The notes: generated by a model from the letters alone, not told the origin. Shown: positions 44,050 to 55,985, numbered from the stretch's first letter. The stretch is 63,685 bases of DNA from Ligilactobacillus ruminis DSM 20403 = NBRC 102161 (GCF_900113455.1 NZ_FOPI01000012.1:1-63685), one strand, 5' to 3'. A program made the numbers and translations.

Positions 44050-44210
44050 GACTTTTTTGACAAATGCAGCGCTGTCTCAATCTGTGCTCCATTCTCTGAT
44101 TACGGGCAAAACCGCGATTTTTGAGATTTGCCCAGAAAAAGCCGGTCCTCGATTACGAGCAAAATGCGCTTTTTTGAGATTTACCTGTAAATTCCAGTCC
44201 TCAACAACAA
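44050..44210. repeat. Tandem TTACGG-type hairpins downstream of the DUF1002 gene
   Basis: Two units follow ACAAATGCAGCGCTG. One runs from about 44099 to 44135 (TTACGGGCAAA with TTTGCCC). The other runs from about 44152 to 44190 (ATTACGAGCAAAATGC with TTTACCTGTAAAT). They are separated by GGTCCTCGA and followed by CCAGTCCTCAA. The same spacer words occur near 20616 and 37585. Confidence 0.75.
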
Positions 44211-44211
44211 A

Positions 44212-44335
44212 AAACCCGCAGAGACAAACGCCTGCTACGGGAAAAAGGTCATGTTATTGGGGAAATTACCGCCTTGGAGGTGGCGGTTATTACTTACATA
44301 AAAAGGGGGAGAAGGTTGATATCTCATCAGCCTAT
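44212..44335 (-). ncRNA. C-rich small-RNA candidate 1
   Basis: Read leftward: TCTCCCCC (around 44311-44304), hairpin ACCGCC/GGCGGT (44287-44268) with ACCTCC in its loop, then CCCAATAACATGACC, then a terminator hairpin CCCGTAGCAG...CTCTGCGGG (44241-44215) followed by six T. It aligns with candidate 2 block by block. No ORF with a ribosome site is seen on either strand. Confidence 0.5.
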
Positions 44336-44555
44336 GTCTGTATGATACATCTGATAATTTAAGGAATGTTAGTGATTTTTTTTAGTTTTTATTAAGATGA
44401 ACATTATTGGTACAATTAATTTTTTCTTTAGAAAATTCTTGAAAGAAGCCGACAAAAACATCAAAGTATCATGCAGATTGAAAAATCAGCGAGAGTTTTT
44501 CAGTTCAAAAAAAGTTCAGCCAAACTTTTGACGTCGAAATCTTTAAGCACACAGC

Positions 44556-44612
44556 TGTGGATTGTTTTTAAAAAGAGTTTATCCACAAAGTTATCCACAG
44601 CCTTGTTGATAA
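44556..44612. other. DnaA-box cluster between the two small-RNA candidates
   Basis: Exact TTATCCACA boxes lie at 44579-44587 and 44591-44599. A TGTTGATAA box lies at 44604-44612 and a one-mismatch TGTGGATTG at 44556-44564. It is about 9 kb from dnaA in a 1-kb gene-free stretch. Confidence 0.7.
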
Positions 44613-44654
44613 CTTTCCTTTTTCTTTTTCCACATGTTCATGCTTTCTGCCACA

Positions 44655-44785
44655 AATAAAAACTCCGTGGTTGGGGCGCCACGGAGAAAAAAGGTATGTT
44701 ATAGGGAGTATATATATTCACCATTGGGGGATGGTGATATGCTTTCTGCTTATAAGGGGGAGTTGATTGATTGATTTTCATCACT
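44655..44785 (-). ncRNA. C-rich small-RNA candidate 2
   Basis: Read leftward: CTCCCCC (44762-44756), hairpin CACCAT/ATGGTG (44736-44719) with CCCCC in its loop, CTCCCTATAACATACC, then a terminator hairpin CTCCGTGG/CCACGGAG (44686-44663) followed by five T. The layout equals candidate 1, about 440 bp away. The strong terminator supports leftward transcription. Confidence 0.55.
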
Positions 44786-44977
44786 CAATCTATATTTCAT
44801 ATAGTACCAATAACTTGTAAAAAATTCATGTACTTTCAGTAAGTATTTTTTTACGTTTTCTTTCAGCTTTTCTAAAAGCATGTCACTTTTTAGAATAATA
44901 CATGAATTAAAAACGGCCGAAACAAATAATAGTTTCGGTCGCTTTTATATTATTTTATTTAAACGCTCAAATAAAGA

Positions 44978-45214
44978 TTAGTCTTCAGCTACGAATGGAA
45001 GCAAGCCCATGATACGGGCACGCTTGATCGCAACTGTAAGCTTGCGTTGGTTCTTAGCGCTTGTCCCCGTTACACGACGTGGCAAAATCTTGCCTCGTTC
45101 TGAGATGAAACGCTTGAGCAAGTCTGTATCCTTGTAATCGATGTATTCGATATGGTTGGCTGCGATGAAGTCGACCTTGCGACGACGACGTCCGCCTCTG
45201 CGTTGTTGTGGCAT
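44978..45214 (-). CDS. rpsR: 30S ribosomal protein bS18
   Basis: A protein of 78 residues with an Arg-rich start ([16 protein letters not shown]) and the S18 core [47 protein letters not shown]. It binds next to bS6 on the 30S platform. It is last in the rpsF-ssb-rpsR operon, 20 bp after ssb. Confidence 0.97.
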   Translation of the reverse strand: MPQQRRGGRRRRKVDFIAANHIEYIDYKDTDLLKRFISERGKILPRRVTGTSAKNQRKLTVAIKRARIMGLLPFVAED

Positions 45215-45234
45215 GTGATTTCCCTCCTCTTCAA

Positions 45235-45780
45235 TTAGAATGGCAAGTCGTCTTCTGAAATATCCGTCTTGGAGCCGTTGCCGGCAAACGGATCCTGCAT
45301 GGCATCGTTATTCCCGTTGCCATAGGCGTTATCTTGCTGATAACTGCCCTGATTGTTGGCAGGAGCTCCGTAAGGATTTCCGCCGAACGAAGACTGACTC
45401 TGTTGACGAGGAGCAGATGATGCCGAACCACCGTGCTGTGCGCGGTAACGATCAGATTCTGCCTTGGATTCGAGCAACGAGAAGTTTTCCGTAACGACTT
45501 CAGTCACATACACGCGATTCCCTTGCTGATTTTCGTAAGAACGCGTTTGGATGCGCCCTTCAATTCCGACAAGCGAACCCTTATGCGTGAAGTTGGCAAA
45601 ATTCTCTGCGGATTTGCCCCATACTACACAATTGATAAAATCTGCTTCACGATTACCCTGTTGGTTAGTGAAGTTTCGATCGACGGCAACAGTGAAACTG
45701 GCCACTGAAGTACCTGAATTCGTGTAGCGCAAATCAGGGTCTCTGGTCAAACGACCAACCAAAACAACTCTATTGATCAT
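45235..45780 (-). CDS. ssb: Single-stranded DNA-binding protein
   Basis: A protein of 181 residues: OB fold in residues 1-110 ([20 protein letters not shown] start), a Gln/Gly/Asn-rich linker and the acidic tip DISEDDLPF that contacts partner proteins. It coats single-stranded DNA at forks. It is encoded between rpsF and rpsR as is usual. Confidence 0.97.
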   Translation of the reverse strand: MINRVVLVGRLTRDPDLRYTNSGTSVASFTVAVDRNFTNQQGNREADFINCVVWGKSAENFANFTHKGSLVGIEGRIQTRSYENQQGNRVYVTEVVTENFSLLESKAESDRYRAQHGGSASSAPRQQSQSSFGGNPYGAPANNQGSYQQDNAYGNGNNDAMQDPFAGNGSKTDISEDDLPF

Positions 45781-45817
45781 TTCTGCTCCTCCTTTATTTC
45801 AATATTTAATCTCTATA

Positions 45818-46111
45818 TTAGTCTTCTTTGCGTTTAACGATCATATGACGCAAGATACCGTCGTTGATCTTTGCAAGACGGTCAAATTCGTTGATAGCGT
45901 CCGCATTTTCAGCTTTGATGTTTACGATATGGTAGACACCTTCTGTGAAACCACCGATTTCGTAAGCAAAACGACGCTTAGACCAGTCTTTTGAATCTAC
46001 GACTTCTGCACCATCATTCTTCAAAATGTTGTCGAAACGTTCTACCAAGTCGTTCTTGGCTGCTTCGTCCAACGCTGGGCTGATGATGTAGGTAATTTCG
46101 TAATTTGTCAT
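45818..46111 (-). CDS. rpsF: 30S ribosomal protein bS6
   Basis: About 97 residues with the bS6 fold ([16 protein letters not shown] start, [22 protein letters not shown] core). The ATG at 46111 follows AGGAGGTG; the GTG at 46123 is part of that ribosome site. It begins the rpsF-ssb-rpsR operon. The upstream 46112-46347 carries its promoter region, but I could not place a clear leader structure. Confidence 0.95.
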   Translation of the reverse strand: MTNYEITYIISPALDEAAKNDLVERFDNILKNDGAEVVDSKDWSKRRFAYEIGGFTEGVYHIVNIKAENADAINEFDRLAKINDGILRHMIVKRKED

Positions 46112-46347
46112 GACTGTTTGCACCTCCTTATGGACTTTTGGTTCTTATTTTAGAACAAGGAGAATCTTAAGCATTTTTGAGCTTAGATACTCACGAATTA
46201 AAATTATAACATTAATTTATTAATTTTGCAACTTGTTTTCTGATTTGTGCTACTACTGATAATATACGCGATTTCTCGCTGTTTTTTTCTTTTTTACGAC
46301 TTAAACTTCATCTTCAATTCAAGCCCGCTTCGTGTCCTGTTCATTCA

Positions 46348-48891
46348 TCATTCCTGATTGCTTGAAGAATCTTGCGAGTCTTTCTGATCATTTGATGATT
46401 CAGTCTGCTCCGTTGAATTTTCGTCATTTGACAAATTTTCTTCATCATCTGCTTCCGGCTGTTCAGGCTCAACTTTTGCAATCGTCGACACCTTTGCGTC
46501 ATCATCAAGATTGATCAAATGGACGCCCATCGTTGAACGACCCGTTGTTGAAACGCTCTTGACATTGAAACGAATCATCACGCCCTTATCAGTAATGACC
46601 ATGATGTCTTCCGTTCCGTCAACGATTGTCAATCCGGCCAAAGAACCGTTCTTTTCCGTAATGTTTGAGGTCTTGATGCCTTTTCCGCCGCGCCCTTTGA
46701 TTGGATAATCAGAAGCAGGCGTCTGCTTGCCGTAGCCTTTTTCGGAAATCACGAAGACGTTGCTGTCAGGCTTCAAAACGTCTGAACCAATGGCATAGTC
46801 GTCATCGCGAAGTCTGATTCCGCGAACCCCTGAAGCTGCGCGGCCCATCTGACGCACTGCATTTTCTGAAAAGCTTACCGCATATCCGCCGTGAGTCCCG
46901 ATAATGATGTTTTGATTGCCGTCAGTAATCGAAACGTTCAGCAATTCATCGCCCTCACGCAACGTGATGGCTTTCAGGCCGTTCTTTCGAATGTTTCCGA
47001 ATTCTGTCACGGAAGTACGCTTGACTACACCTTGAACAGTTGTAAAGAACAGGAAGTGCGAATCGTTGCGTTTTTCAGGATCAACGTTGATGACCGTCTG
47101 AATCTTTTCTCCTTCCGACAGATCCAATAGGTTGATGACCGGAATTCCCTTGGCAGCCCGCCCGTACTCCGGAACTTCATATCCCTTCATGCGATAGACT
47201 TTGCCGATATTCGTAAAGAACAGAACATCATCGTGCGTCGAAGTCGTAATCAGATGTTCGATGAAATCGTCATCGTGAACGCCCATCCCCTGAACGCCGC
47301 GACCACCGCGACGCTGAGCTTTGAAATCGCTTGTCGGCAACCGTTTGATGTAGCCATTGTGCGTCAATGCAATCACGACGTTTTCTTCTTCGATCAGGTC
47401 TTCGTCTTCAATGCTCAAAACTTCGCCGACCATCAGCTCGGTTCTGCGATCATCACCAAATTTTTCTTGAATTTCAAGCAATTCTTGATAAATAATGCTG
47501 TGGACGCGCTCTTCATGCGCCAAAATATCTTTAAAATCAGCAATTGCTTCCAAGGTTTTCTTGTATTCGGCATCGACTTTTTCACGTTCCAATCCTGTCA
47601 GGCGAACAAGTCTCATGTCCAAAATGGCTTGAGCCTGCTTGTCAGAGAGTTCATACTCGTTCATCAAGCGATCCTTGGCTACTTCGCCGCTTTGAGAATT
47701 TCTGATGATGCTGATGATCGCATCGATATGGTCAAGCGCAATTTTCAAGCCTTCCAGAATATGTGCTCTTGCTTGCGCTTTTTTCAGGTCAAATGCAGTT
47801 CTGCGACGAATGACGTTCTCTTGATGCTTCAAGTAATATTGCAAAATCTGCTTTAATCCGAGCACTCGCGGAGTTCCGTCGACGATTGCCAGCATATTGA
47901 ACGTGAACGACGATTGCATCAAAGTCAATTTGTACAAGTTGTTCAAAACGACTGAAGGACTGACGTCTCTTCTGATGTCGATCGTGATGCGCATCCCTTC
48001 GCGATCTGATTCATCGTTGATATCAGTGATTCCGTCAATTTTCTTTTCGCGAGCCAAATCGGCAATGCGCGTTATCAGGTTGGCCTTGTTGACCATGTAC
48101 GGAATCTCATGAACGATGATTCTTGACTTTCCGTTTGACTGCTCTTCGATATCAACCTTGGCACGCAGCGTCACTGTTCCGTGACCCGTTTCATAGGCTT
48201 TTCTGATCCCGGATTTTCCCATCACGATTGCTCCTGTCGGGAAGTCCGGTCCAGGGATTGCTTCCATCAGCTCAGCTGTCGTCGCATCTGGATTTTCCAT
48301 TAAAAGATGCAGTCCGGAAATAACTTCGCGCAAATTATGCGGCGGGATATTGGTCGTCATTCCGACTGCAATCCCCGTTGCGCCGTTGACAAGCAAATTA
48401 GGGAAACGAGACGGCAAAACAACGGGTTCGCGTTCCGTTTCATCATAGTTCGGCTGAAAATCAACAGTATCTTTGTTGATGTCACGCAACATTTCCAAGG
48501 CTATTTTTGACATTCTGGCTTCGGTATAACGCATTGCGGCTGCCCCGTCGCCATCGACCGAGCCGAAATTTCCGTGACCATCAACCAACAAGTAGCGATA
48601 GCTGAAATCCTGCGCCATGCGAACCATTGATTCATAAATTGCAGAATCGCCGTGCGGGTGATATTTACCCATAACATCGCCGACGATACGAGCCGATTTC
48701 TTATAAGGCTTGTCAGGCGTGACGCCAAGTTCGTTCATTCCGTACAAAATTCGGCGATGAACGGGCTTTAAGCCGTCACGAACGTCAGGCAAGGCACGAG
48801 CGACGATAACGCTCATCGCATAATCCAAAAATGACGTTCGCATGACTTTTGACAAGTCGACATTGCTGATACGATCAGGTAATTCTACCAA
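46348..48891 (-). CDS. gyrA: DNA gyrase subunit A
   Basis: A protein of 847 residues. The breakage-reunion domain has the active Tyr122 ([12 protein letters not shown]). The quinolone-resistance region reads GDSAIYES with Ser83 and Glu87, the sensitive Firmicutes pattern. A C-terminal beta-pinwheel domain has the GyrA box QRRGGRG, and an acidic Glu/Ser/Asn tail of about 35 residues ends the protein. It follows gyrB by 45 bp. Confidence 0.97.
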   Translation of the reverse strand: MVELPDRISNVDLSKVMRTSFLDYAMSVIVARALPDVRDGLKPVHRRILYGMNELGVTPDKPYKKSARIVGDVMGKYHPHGDSAIYESMVRMAQDFSYRYLLVDGHGNFGSVDGDGAAAMRYTEARMSKIALEMLRDINKDTVDFQPNYDETEREPVVLPSRFPNLLVNGATGIAVGMTTNIPPHNLREVISGLHLLMENPDATTAELMEAIPGPDFPTGAIVMGKSGIRKAYETGHGTVTLRAKVDIEEQSNGKSRIIVHEIPYMVNKANLITRIADLAREKKIDGITDINDESDREGMRITIDIRRDVSPSVVLNNLYKLTLMQSSFTFNMLAIVDGTPRVLGLKQILQYYLKHQENVIRRRTAFDLKKAQARAHILEGLKIALDHIDAIISIIRNSQSGEVAKDRLMNEYELSDKQAQAILDMRLVRLTGLEREKVDAEYKKTLEAIADFKDILAHEERVHSIIYQELLEIQEKFGDDRRTELMVGEVLSIEDEDLIEEENVVIALTHNGYIKRLPTSDFKAQRRGGRGVQGMGVHDDDFIEHLITTSTHDDVLFFTNIGKVYRMKGYEVPEYGRAAKGIPVINLLDLSEGEKIQTVINVDPEKRNDSHFLFFTTVQGVVKRTSVTEFGNIRKNGLKAITLREGDELLNVSITDGNQNIIIGTHGGYAVSFSENAVRQMGRAASGVRGIRLRDDDYAIGSDVLKPDSNVFVISEKGYGKQTPASDYPIKGRGGKGIKTSNITEKNGSLAGLTIVDGTEDIMVITDKGVMIRFNVKSVSTTGRSTMGVHLINLDDDAKVSTIAKVEPEQPEADDEENLSNDENSTEQTESSNDQKDSQDSSSNQE

Positions 48892-48936
48892 GTTCTTTTC
48901 ACTCCACTTCTAAATTTTTACATTGCGTTTTGCAAA

Positions 48937-50907
<1,971 letters not shown>

Positions 50908-50933
50908 CTATGCACTTGCATAGACTGTCCTTT

Positions 50934-52094
50934 CTATGATTCGTTTTCTTTTTTAGGGTAAAAGATGATCGTTTCCGGTTTGACCTCGATTTTTCCCGCA
51001 TTGATGCGAAAAAGACGCGGCTGCTTGATCAGTTGCCGTGCGATGTCATTCAATCCCGGAGTCGTCAAAAAAGTCTGCACTTTGTCTTGAATTGCTTTTA
51101 AAAGGTGAGTCTGTCGTTCTCCGTCAAGCTCAGACAAAACGTCATCCAAAAGCAGGACGGGATATTCGCCCGTTTTGGCACGCATCAGATCGATTTCGGC
51201 CAGTTTGACAGCCAAAGCCGTCGTTCGTTGCTGTCCTTGAGAACCGTACGTTTGAACGTTTTTGCCGTTGACTTTGAAGCTGACATCGTCTCGGTGAGGT
51301 CCGATCAACGTCGTTCCTTGAAAAATTTCCTTGTCGACGATCGTTTCAAACGTTTCCTTTAGTCTGATTTCAATTGCATCTTGATTCATTTCAAGATCAT
51401 CGATGCTTGCCGTGCATTTATATTTAAACGTCAGGTTTTCTTTTTGCTGCGTTATGTCTGCATGCAAAATTTTTGCATAGTTTTCAAGCTCTTCCAAGAA
51501 TTCAAGGCGCTTTAAAATGATTTTCGCCCCGCTTTTTGCAAGCTGCTCCGTCAATACTTCCAGATAAACGCGATCCGTTGACTGTTTGGTCTGAAGCTGC
51601 TTCAAATAGACGTTTCGATCGCGCAAAATCGTGCGATAGCGCGTCAGTTCATAGAGGTAAACGGCGTCAATCTGACCAAATTCCATATCAATGAACCGTC
51701 TTCTGACGGCCGGGGATCCTTTGACCAATGACAAGTCCTCCGGTGAAAACAGAATCACGTTTAATTTGCCGATATATTGAGACAAACGCGGCGTTTCCAA
51801 AGAATTGACCCTGGCCGTCTTGCCTTTTTTGCTCAAAGACAACGACAAGCGTAAATTTCCGGTCTTTTTTTCAACTATTCCCTCAAGAAAAGCACTTTTT
51901 TCTGAAAACTCGATTAATTCTCGATCATTCGTCGTTCTGTGACTTTTCGTCATTGCCAAAACATAGATTGATTCAAGCAGATTCGTCTTTCCTTGAGCGT
52001 TTTCTCCGATCAAAACGTTGATGTTCGGTGAAAATTCAAGCTTTGTTTCGTGATAATTGCGAAAATTCTTCAGTTTGAGGTTTGAAAGTCGCAT
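50934..52094 (-). CDS. recF: DNA replication and repair protein RecF
   Basis: A protein of 386 residues with Walker A GENAQGKTNLLES near residue 32, signature region TYGSQGQQRTTALAVKLAE and Walker B YPVLLLDDVLSELD. It loads RecA at gapped DNA. Its ATG follows the yaaA stop by 1 bp, so translation is coupled. Confidence 0.97.
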   Translation of the reverse strand: MRLSNLKLKNFRNYHETKLEFSPNINVLIGENAQGKTNLLESIYVLAMTKSHRTTNDRELIEFSEKSAFLEGIVEKKTGNLRLSLSLSKKGKTARVNSLETPRLSQYIGKLNVILFSPEDLSLVKGSPAVRRRFIDMEFGQIDAVYLYELTRYRTILRDRNVYLKQLQTKQSTDRVYLEVLTEQLAKSGAKIILKRLEFLEELENYAKILHADITQQKENLTFKYKCTASIDDLEMNQDAIEIRLKETFETIVDKEIFQGTTLIGPHRDDVSFKVNGKNVQTYGSQGQQRTTALAVKLAEIDLMRAKTGEYPVLLLDDVLSELDGERQTHLLKAIQDKVQTFLTTPGLNDIARQLIKQPRLFRINAGKIEVKPETIIFYPKKENES

Positions 52095-52095
52095 A

Positions 52096-52341
52096 TCATT
52101 CTCCGGTTTTCATGACAAATTTACCTTGATCTGCCACAACAACTTCATCTCCGGGGTAAAGCTTCTTTCCGCGCCTGTTTTCATGTTCTCCGTTGACAAG
52201 AATTTCATCGGCATGCTCTTCAAGAAAGTATTTGGCCTGACCGCCCGATGAAACGATATTTTCGATTTTCAACAACTGACCAAGCGTAATGCATGGCGTT
52301 TTCAATCTGACTTCTTTTTTCACGGTTCTGCTCCCTTTCAT
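52096..52341 (-). CDS. yaaA: S4-domain RNA-binding protein YaaA
   Basis: A protein of 81 residues with an S4-like fold (TLGQLLKIENIVSSGGQAKYFLEEH, VNGEHENRRGKKLYPGD). It is the small conserved gene between dnaN and recF in Firmicutes, thought to act in ribosome assembly. The ATG follows AAGGGAG. It is 236 bp from dnaN and has its own upstream spacer with the dnaN terminator. Confidence 0.92.
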   Translation of the reverse strand: MKGSRTVKKEVRLKTPCITLGQLLKIENIVSSGGQAKYFLEEHADEILVNGEHENRRGKKLYPGDEVVVADQGKFVMKTGE

Positions 52342-52534
52342 TGAAATGGTCTCATTTTAGATTATACCTTTTTTTGGGTCTAAAAACAATTTTATGCGCG
52401 TTTTAAGCCGTTCTTTTTTATTTTAGTACTTTGTGACTCCTAAGCGACAAAATCGTTAAACGTGAAGTTAAACGGGTTAGAGAAAAAAGAGCACTTTCTT
52501 TTAGCCTTAAGACGCGTTAATTTGTGCAAAAAAG

Positions 52535-52560
52535 AAAAGCGGCCTTCTCAAGCCGCTTTT
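52535..52560 (-). terminator. Rho-independent terminator after dnaN
   Basis: AAAAGCGGC and GCCGCTTTT form a 9-bp stem with an 8-nt loop, then a T-rich run on the minus strand, 17 bp after the dnaN stop. Confidence 0.88.
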
Positions 52561-52577
52561 CAGTCGTTTTCAAAAAA

Positions 52578-53717
52578 TCAGGCAGTTCTGACAGGAGTAA
52601 TCAATTGAATGAACGAACCGTCGTCTTCTGAAGGAACTATCGTAAACGGACGCAACGGCAGCGTGAAATTAAGCTTGACTTCGCTTTGTCCGAACGCATG
52701 CAGCGCATCTTTCATATAATCCGGGTTAAATGAAATTTCAAGTTCGTCGCCTTCAATCTGATTGAAATCAAGAACTTCTTCAACGTTGCCGATTTCAGGA
52801 GAATTGCCAAAAATCGTGGCCGTGTTGGCCGCAGGATCGACAACCAGGCGAACAACGTTGTTGTGCCCTTCGTGAGACAGAAGCGAAGCACGTTCGATTG
52901 AGCGGAGCAGCGAGTGAGCATCGATTTCAACCGTCGTTGAAGCAGAATTAGGAATCAGTTGCGTCGTATTCGGATATTGACCTTCCAATAAGCGTGAGTA
53001 AAACGACGTGTGGTCAAGAATAAAGAGCACTTGATTTTCTGAAATCTGAAGTTCAACGTCTTCCTGAGTTTCTCCCAACATTTTGCTCAGCTTGCTTAAC
53101 GAATCGCCAGGAACGAGAATGTCATAATTTCCCGTTGCGTTGTTTTCAAGCGTTGCTTTTCGTTGACTGAGTCTGTGTGAGTCCGTCGCAACGGCTGTCA
53201 GTTCAGATTCATTGATCGTCAAATGAATTCCTGTCAGCATCGGTCTGTTTTCTTGTTTGGAAGTTGCGATTACGGTTTGATCGATAATTTGCTTCAACAG
53301 ATCGCCAGGAATTTTGAGCTGATCCTTGGAGTCGATTTCCGGCAGATGCGGATAGGCCTCCGACTCAACACCGTTGATAGTAAATTCAGAGGAGCCGGAC
53401 ACGATCGTTGTTTGGAAGCGATCATTAACTGTCAGCGTAAAAGTGTCTTCCGGCAAGCGCTTGACGATTTCGCCAAAAAATCTTGCCGGCAAAACAACGC
53501 TGCCCGGTTCTTCAATGGTCAGTTGCGCATCCTCGTCCGCAATTGACAAAATCGTTTCGATTGAAATATCTGAATTGCTGCCGGTAATAGTCAAGGCATC
53601 AGCTGACAGGTTAAGTTTAACACCCGTTAAAATTTCTAAAGTTGTTTTGCCTGAAATAGCTGTCTGAGCCGTATTCAGATATTGGAGAAATGCAGCTCTG
53701 TGTACTGAAAATTTCAT
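52578..53717 (-). CDS. dnaN: DNA polymerase III beta subunit (sliding clamp)
   Basis: A protein of 379 residues with three clamp domains (MKFSVHRAAFLQYLNTAQTAI start, SHRLSQRKA mid-region, and a C terminus ending FIQLITPVRTA with the typical LITPVR tip). It tethers the polymerase to DNA. It follows dnaA after a 175-bp spacer that holds the unwinding region. Confidence 0.97.
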   Translation of the reverse strand: MKFSVHRAAFLQYLNTAQTAISGKTTLEILTGVKLNLSADALTITGSNSDISIETILSIADEDAQLTIEEPGSVVLPARFFGEIVKRLPEDTFTLTVNDRFQTTIVSGSSEFTINGVESEAYPHLPEIDSKDQLKIPGDLLKQIIDQTVIATSKQENRPMLTGIHLTINESELTAVATDSHRLSQRKATLENNATGNYDILVPGDSLSKLSKMLGETQEDVELQISENQVLFILDHTSFYSRLLEGQYPNTTQLIPNSASTTVEIDAHSLLRSIERASLLSHEGHNNVVRLVVDPAANTATIFGNSPEIGNVEEVLDFNQIEGDELEISFNPDYMKDALHAFGQSEVKLNFTLPLRPFTIVPSEDDGSFIQLITPVRTA

Positions 53718-53741
53718 ACAAAAATCGTCCTTTCTGTCTGC

Positions 53742-53891
53742 ACGATAAGAATATATAAAATAAAATAAGGTAGTAGTAATAGTAGGGATTGTGGATATTG
53801 TGGAAAACTCCGCAAAAAGGCTGTAACTTCGCTTTTCTGGTTGTTAATAACAATGTGGAAAAAATTTCGTTTTATCCCAAAGATATCCACA
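53742..53891. other. oriC downstream part: AT-rich unwinding element, DnaA-trio and boxes
   Basis: The dnaA-dnaN spacer holds an A/T stretch (53744-53769). TAG TAG TAA TAG TAG follows at 53771-53785, which read 3' to 5' is GAT GAT AAT GAT GAT, the DnaA-trio. Then come GGG and two box-like sites TGTGGATAT (53790-53798) and TGTGGAAAA (53800-53808). The order boxes, G-rich gap, trios, unwinding element matches the basal unwinding system known from Bacillus. A further near box (ATATCCACA) lies at 53883-53891. Confidence 0.7.
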
Positions 53892-53892
53892 G

Positions 53893-55278
53893 CTATCGTT
53901 TTAGCTCTTTTAACAGCGCATTGACATCTTTTTTGATCGCGTTGTCTTTTTTGACGGCTTTGGTAATTTTGTCATAGGCGTGAATAACCGTCGTATGATC
54001 TTTACCGCCGAAATCCTGTCCGATTTTTGGCAAAGAAGCATCCGTCAGTTCCCGCGACAGGTACATTGCAATCTGGCGCGGGATGACAATCGTCTTGACG
54101 CGTTTTTTGCCTCGAAGTTCGGAAACCGTAACGTGGTAGTATTTTGCAACCTTGTTTTGGATTTCCGGAATGGTCAGCTCGTGGGAAGAAGAGCCCTGAT
54201 CCAAGTCGCGCAAAGCCTCTGCTGCCAAACTCGTCGTGATTCGCTGGTGCTTTAGTTTGGCATAAGCAGAAACGCGCATCAAAGCGCCTTCCAGTTCGCG
54301 AATGTTTGAATCGATTTTTCCGGCGATGTAGCTTAATGCATCATCGGAAACGTCGAGAAAGTCGCTTTCCGCTTTTTTTCGCAGGATGGCGGTTCTTGTT
54401 TCAAAGTCAGGCGGCGTGATGTCGACTGAAAGTCCCCAACGAAAACGGGAAACGAGCCTTTTTTGAAGCTTGGGGATTTCATTTGGAAGCCTGTCAGAGG
54501 TCAAAACGATTTGTTTTTTGTCATCATATAAAGCGTTGAACGTGTGGAAAAATTCTTCTTGCGTACCGTCTTTTTCGGCAAAGAATTGAATGTCATCAAC
54601 CAAAAGCAAGTCAAGGTTGCGATATTTTTTCCTGAAAGCATCGGAATTTTTGCTTTTGATCGAATTGATGAAATCATTTGCGAAGGCTTCGCTTGAAACG
54701 TATTTGATGCGGGCGTTCGGATTGTCTTGCAAGAGACGGTTTCCGATAGCGTGCATCAGGTGGGTCTTGCCGAGCCCGACGCCTCCGTAAATGAACAGCG
54801 GATTATAGTAATTTGCCGGTTCCTCTGCGACAGCAAGTGCTGCGGCATAGGCCATGCGAGTGCCGTTTCCGTCAACGAAAGTGTCAAACGTGTATTTTTC
54901 GTTCAATTGGGATTCTGAAGCGTTTGATGACGTTGTTTTGACTGAAAAATCCAGTGCGTCTGAATAATTTGATTGCGCGGCTTGTTCTTCAGCTTTGATC
55001 TCTTCTTCAGCAATCGTGAAAGGATTCGGTTCTTCCGGAAGTTTCAGCAGAACGGTAATTTTTTCGCCCAGTGTTTTTTCAAGGAAAGCATCTGCCTGAT
55101 CTGTCAGATTCTTGTTCCAATAATCGCGATGCGCAACTGACGGTACTTCAAGCAGCAAAGTATTATCCGTGAATTGAAGGGGTTTTGCCGTCGTAATCCA
55201 GGAGCGATAAGACATTTCAGTCGTTTTTGCTTGAAAATAGGTACAAACAAGGTGCCAGATGGATTCGAGATCGTTCAC
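53893..55278 (-). CDS. dnaA: Chromosomal replication initiator DnaA
   Basis: A protein of 461 residues: DnaB/partner-binding domain I (1-85), a variable linker to about 125, AAA+ domain with Walker A GGVGLGKTH (165-173) and Walker B LLLVDDIQF, and C-terminal box-binding domain with GGKDHTTVIHAYDKI. It starts with GTG at 55278 after AAGGAGG. It is flanked on both sides by DnaA boxes, so it is probably autoregulated. Confidence 0.98.
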   Translation of the reverse strand: MNDLESIWHLVCTYFQAKTTEMSYRSWITTAKPLQFTDNTLLLEVPSVAHRDYWNKNLTDQADAFLEKTLGEKITVLLKLPEEPNPFTIAEEEIKAEEQAAQSNYSDALDFSVKTTSSNASESQLNEKYTFDTFVDGNGTRMAYAAALAVAEEPANYYNPLFIYGGVGLGKTHLMHAIGNRLLQDNPNARIKYVSSEAFANDFINSIKSKNSDAFRKKYRNLDLLLVDDIQFFAEKDGTQEEFFHTFNALYDDKKQIVLTSDRLPNEIPKLQKRLVSRFRWGLSVDITPPDFETRTAILRKKAESDFLDVSDDALSYIAGKIDSNIRELEGALMRVSAYAKLKHQRITTSLAAEALRDLDQGSSSHELTIPEIQNKVAKYYHVTVSELRGKKRVKTIVIPRQIAMYLSRELTDASLPKIGQDFGGKDHTTVIHAYDKITKAVKKDNAIKKDVNALLKELKR

Positions 55279-55380
55279 AAAAGATACCTCCTTTTTAAGA
55301 AATTTATCATGGATTTATTTTAACATGACTAAAAAAAGTTTTCCACAGGCAGGGTGTGAAATAAGGCTTCTTTTGACAAC

Positions 55381-55724
55381 TTATGCACAACTTGTGGAAA
55401 AGGAAATGAATTTCATAAACACATTGTTAACTTAGTTATCCACAGGCTGTGCATAAAAAGAGATTTTTTATTTTTTTGCTTGAGTTGTCCACAAGAAGAC
55501 TGACCCGGAAACGATCTGATGCCAAACGGAATTGGCAAGTTATCAACAAGAGAAAAGAACAAAATCAACAGGTTGATATCCACAGCCTGTTGATTGTTGA
55601 TAAACTTGTTATTAAAAGTGTGGAAAGAGCAAAAAAAGCCACATTCAAAAAGAAGGAAACGGTGGACAATTTCCGCAATATTGTGGATAAGTCAAAAAGT
55701 TTCACAGGTTCTGATTTATTCACA
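55381..55724. other. oriC upstream part: DnaA-box array between dnaA and rpmH
   Basis: Exact TTATNCACA boxes lie at 55381-55389 (+), 55436-55444 (+), 55448-55456 (-), 55682-55690 (-) and 55716-55724 (+). TTATCAACA-type boxes lie at 55540-55548 (+) and 55595-55603 (-), with further near matches. A T-rich stretch lies at 55462-55478. The whole 55279-55850 interval has no gene apart from the divergent dnaA and rpmH promoters. Confidence 0.9.
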
Positions 55725-55850
55725 GGTGACAGTGCTTGATGATTTTTCTGAAAAAAATGACTTTAATTATGATGTAAAGTGTGTTAATATTACAAAGTAA
55801 GTCTGAATTTGTCAGCAAATGAAATTAATCAAACGGGAGGTGTTACATCA

Positions 55851-55985
55851 ATGAAGAGAACATTTCAACCAAAGAAACGCCATCGCCAACGCGTACACGG
55901 TTTCCGCAAGCGAATGAGCACAGCTAACGGCCGCAATGTGTTAGCACGTAGACGCCGTAAAGGCAGAAAGGTATTGTCTGCATAG
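55851..55985 (+). CDS. rpmH: 50S ribosomal protein bL34
   Basis: A protein of 44 residues, [20 protein letters not shown] at the start and [12 protein letters not shown] at the end, the standard bL34 sequence. The ATG follows GGGAGG at 9 nt. It begins the rightward rpmH-rnpA-yidC set. Confidence 0.98.
   Translation: MKRTFQPKKRHRQRVHGFRKRMSTANGRNVLARRRRKGRKVLSA

Noticed and set aside
44236-44300. Type I toxin-like short peptides on the plus strand at the small-RNA pair
   Set aside because: The short frames are not conserved between the two copies, while hairpins and minus-strand terminators are.
44048-44362. A 104-residue plus-strand ORF
   Set aside because: It crosses the hairpin repeats and a small-RNA candidate, lacks a ribosome site and has no protein-like features.
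46112-46347. An S6/S18-binding leader upstream of rpsF
   Set aside because: I looked for the expected stem with a CCG loop and could not find a convincing one.
55449-55739. A 96-residue ORF between dnaA and rpmH
   Set aside because: It lies wholly in the oriC DnaA-box array, and its Lys-rich composition follows from the A-rich boxes.
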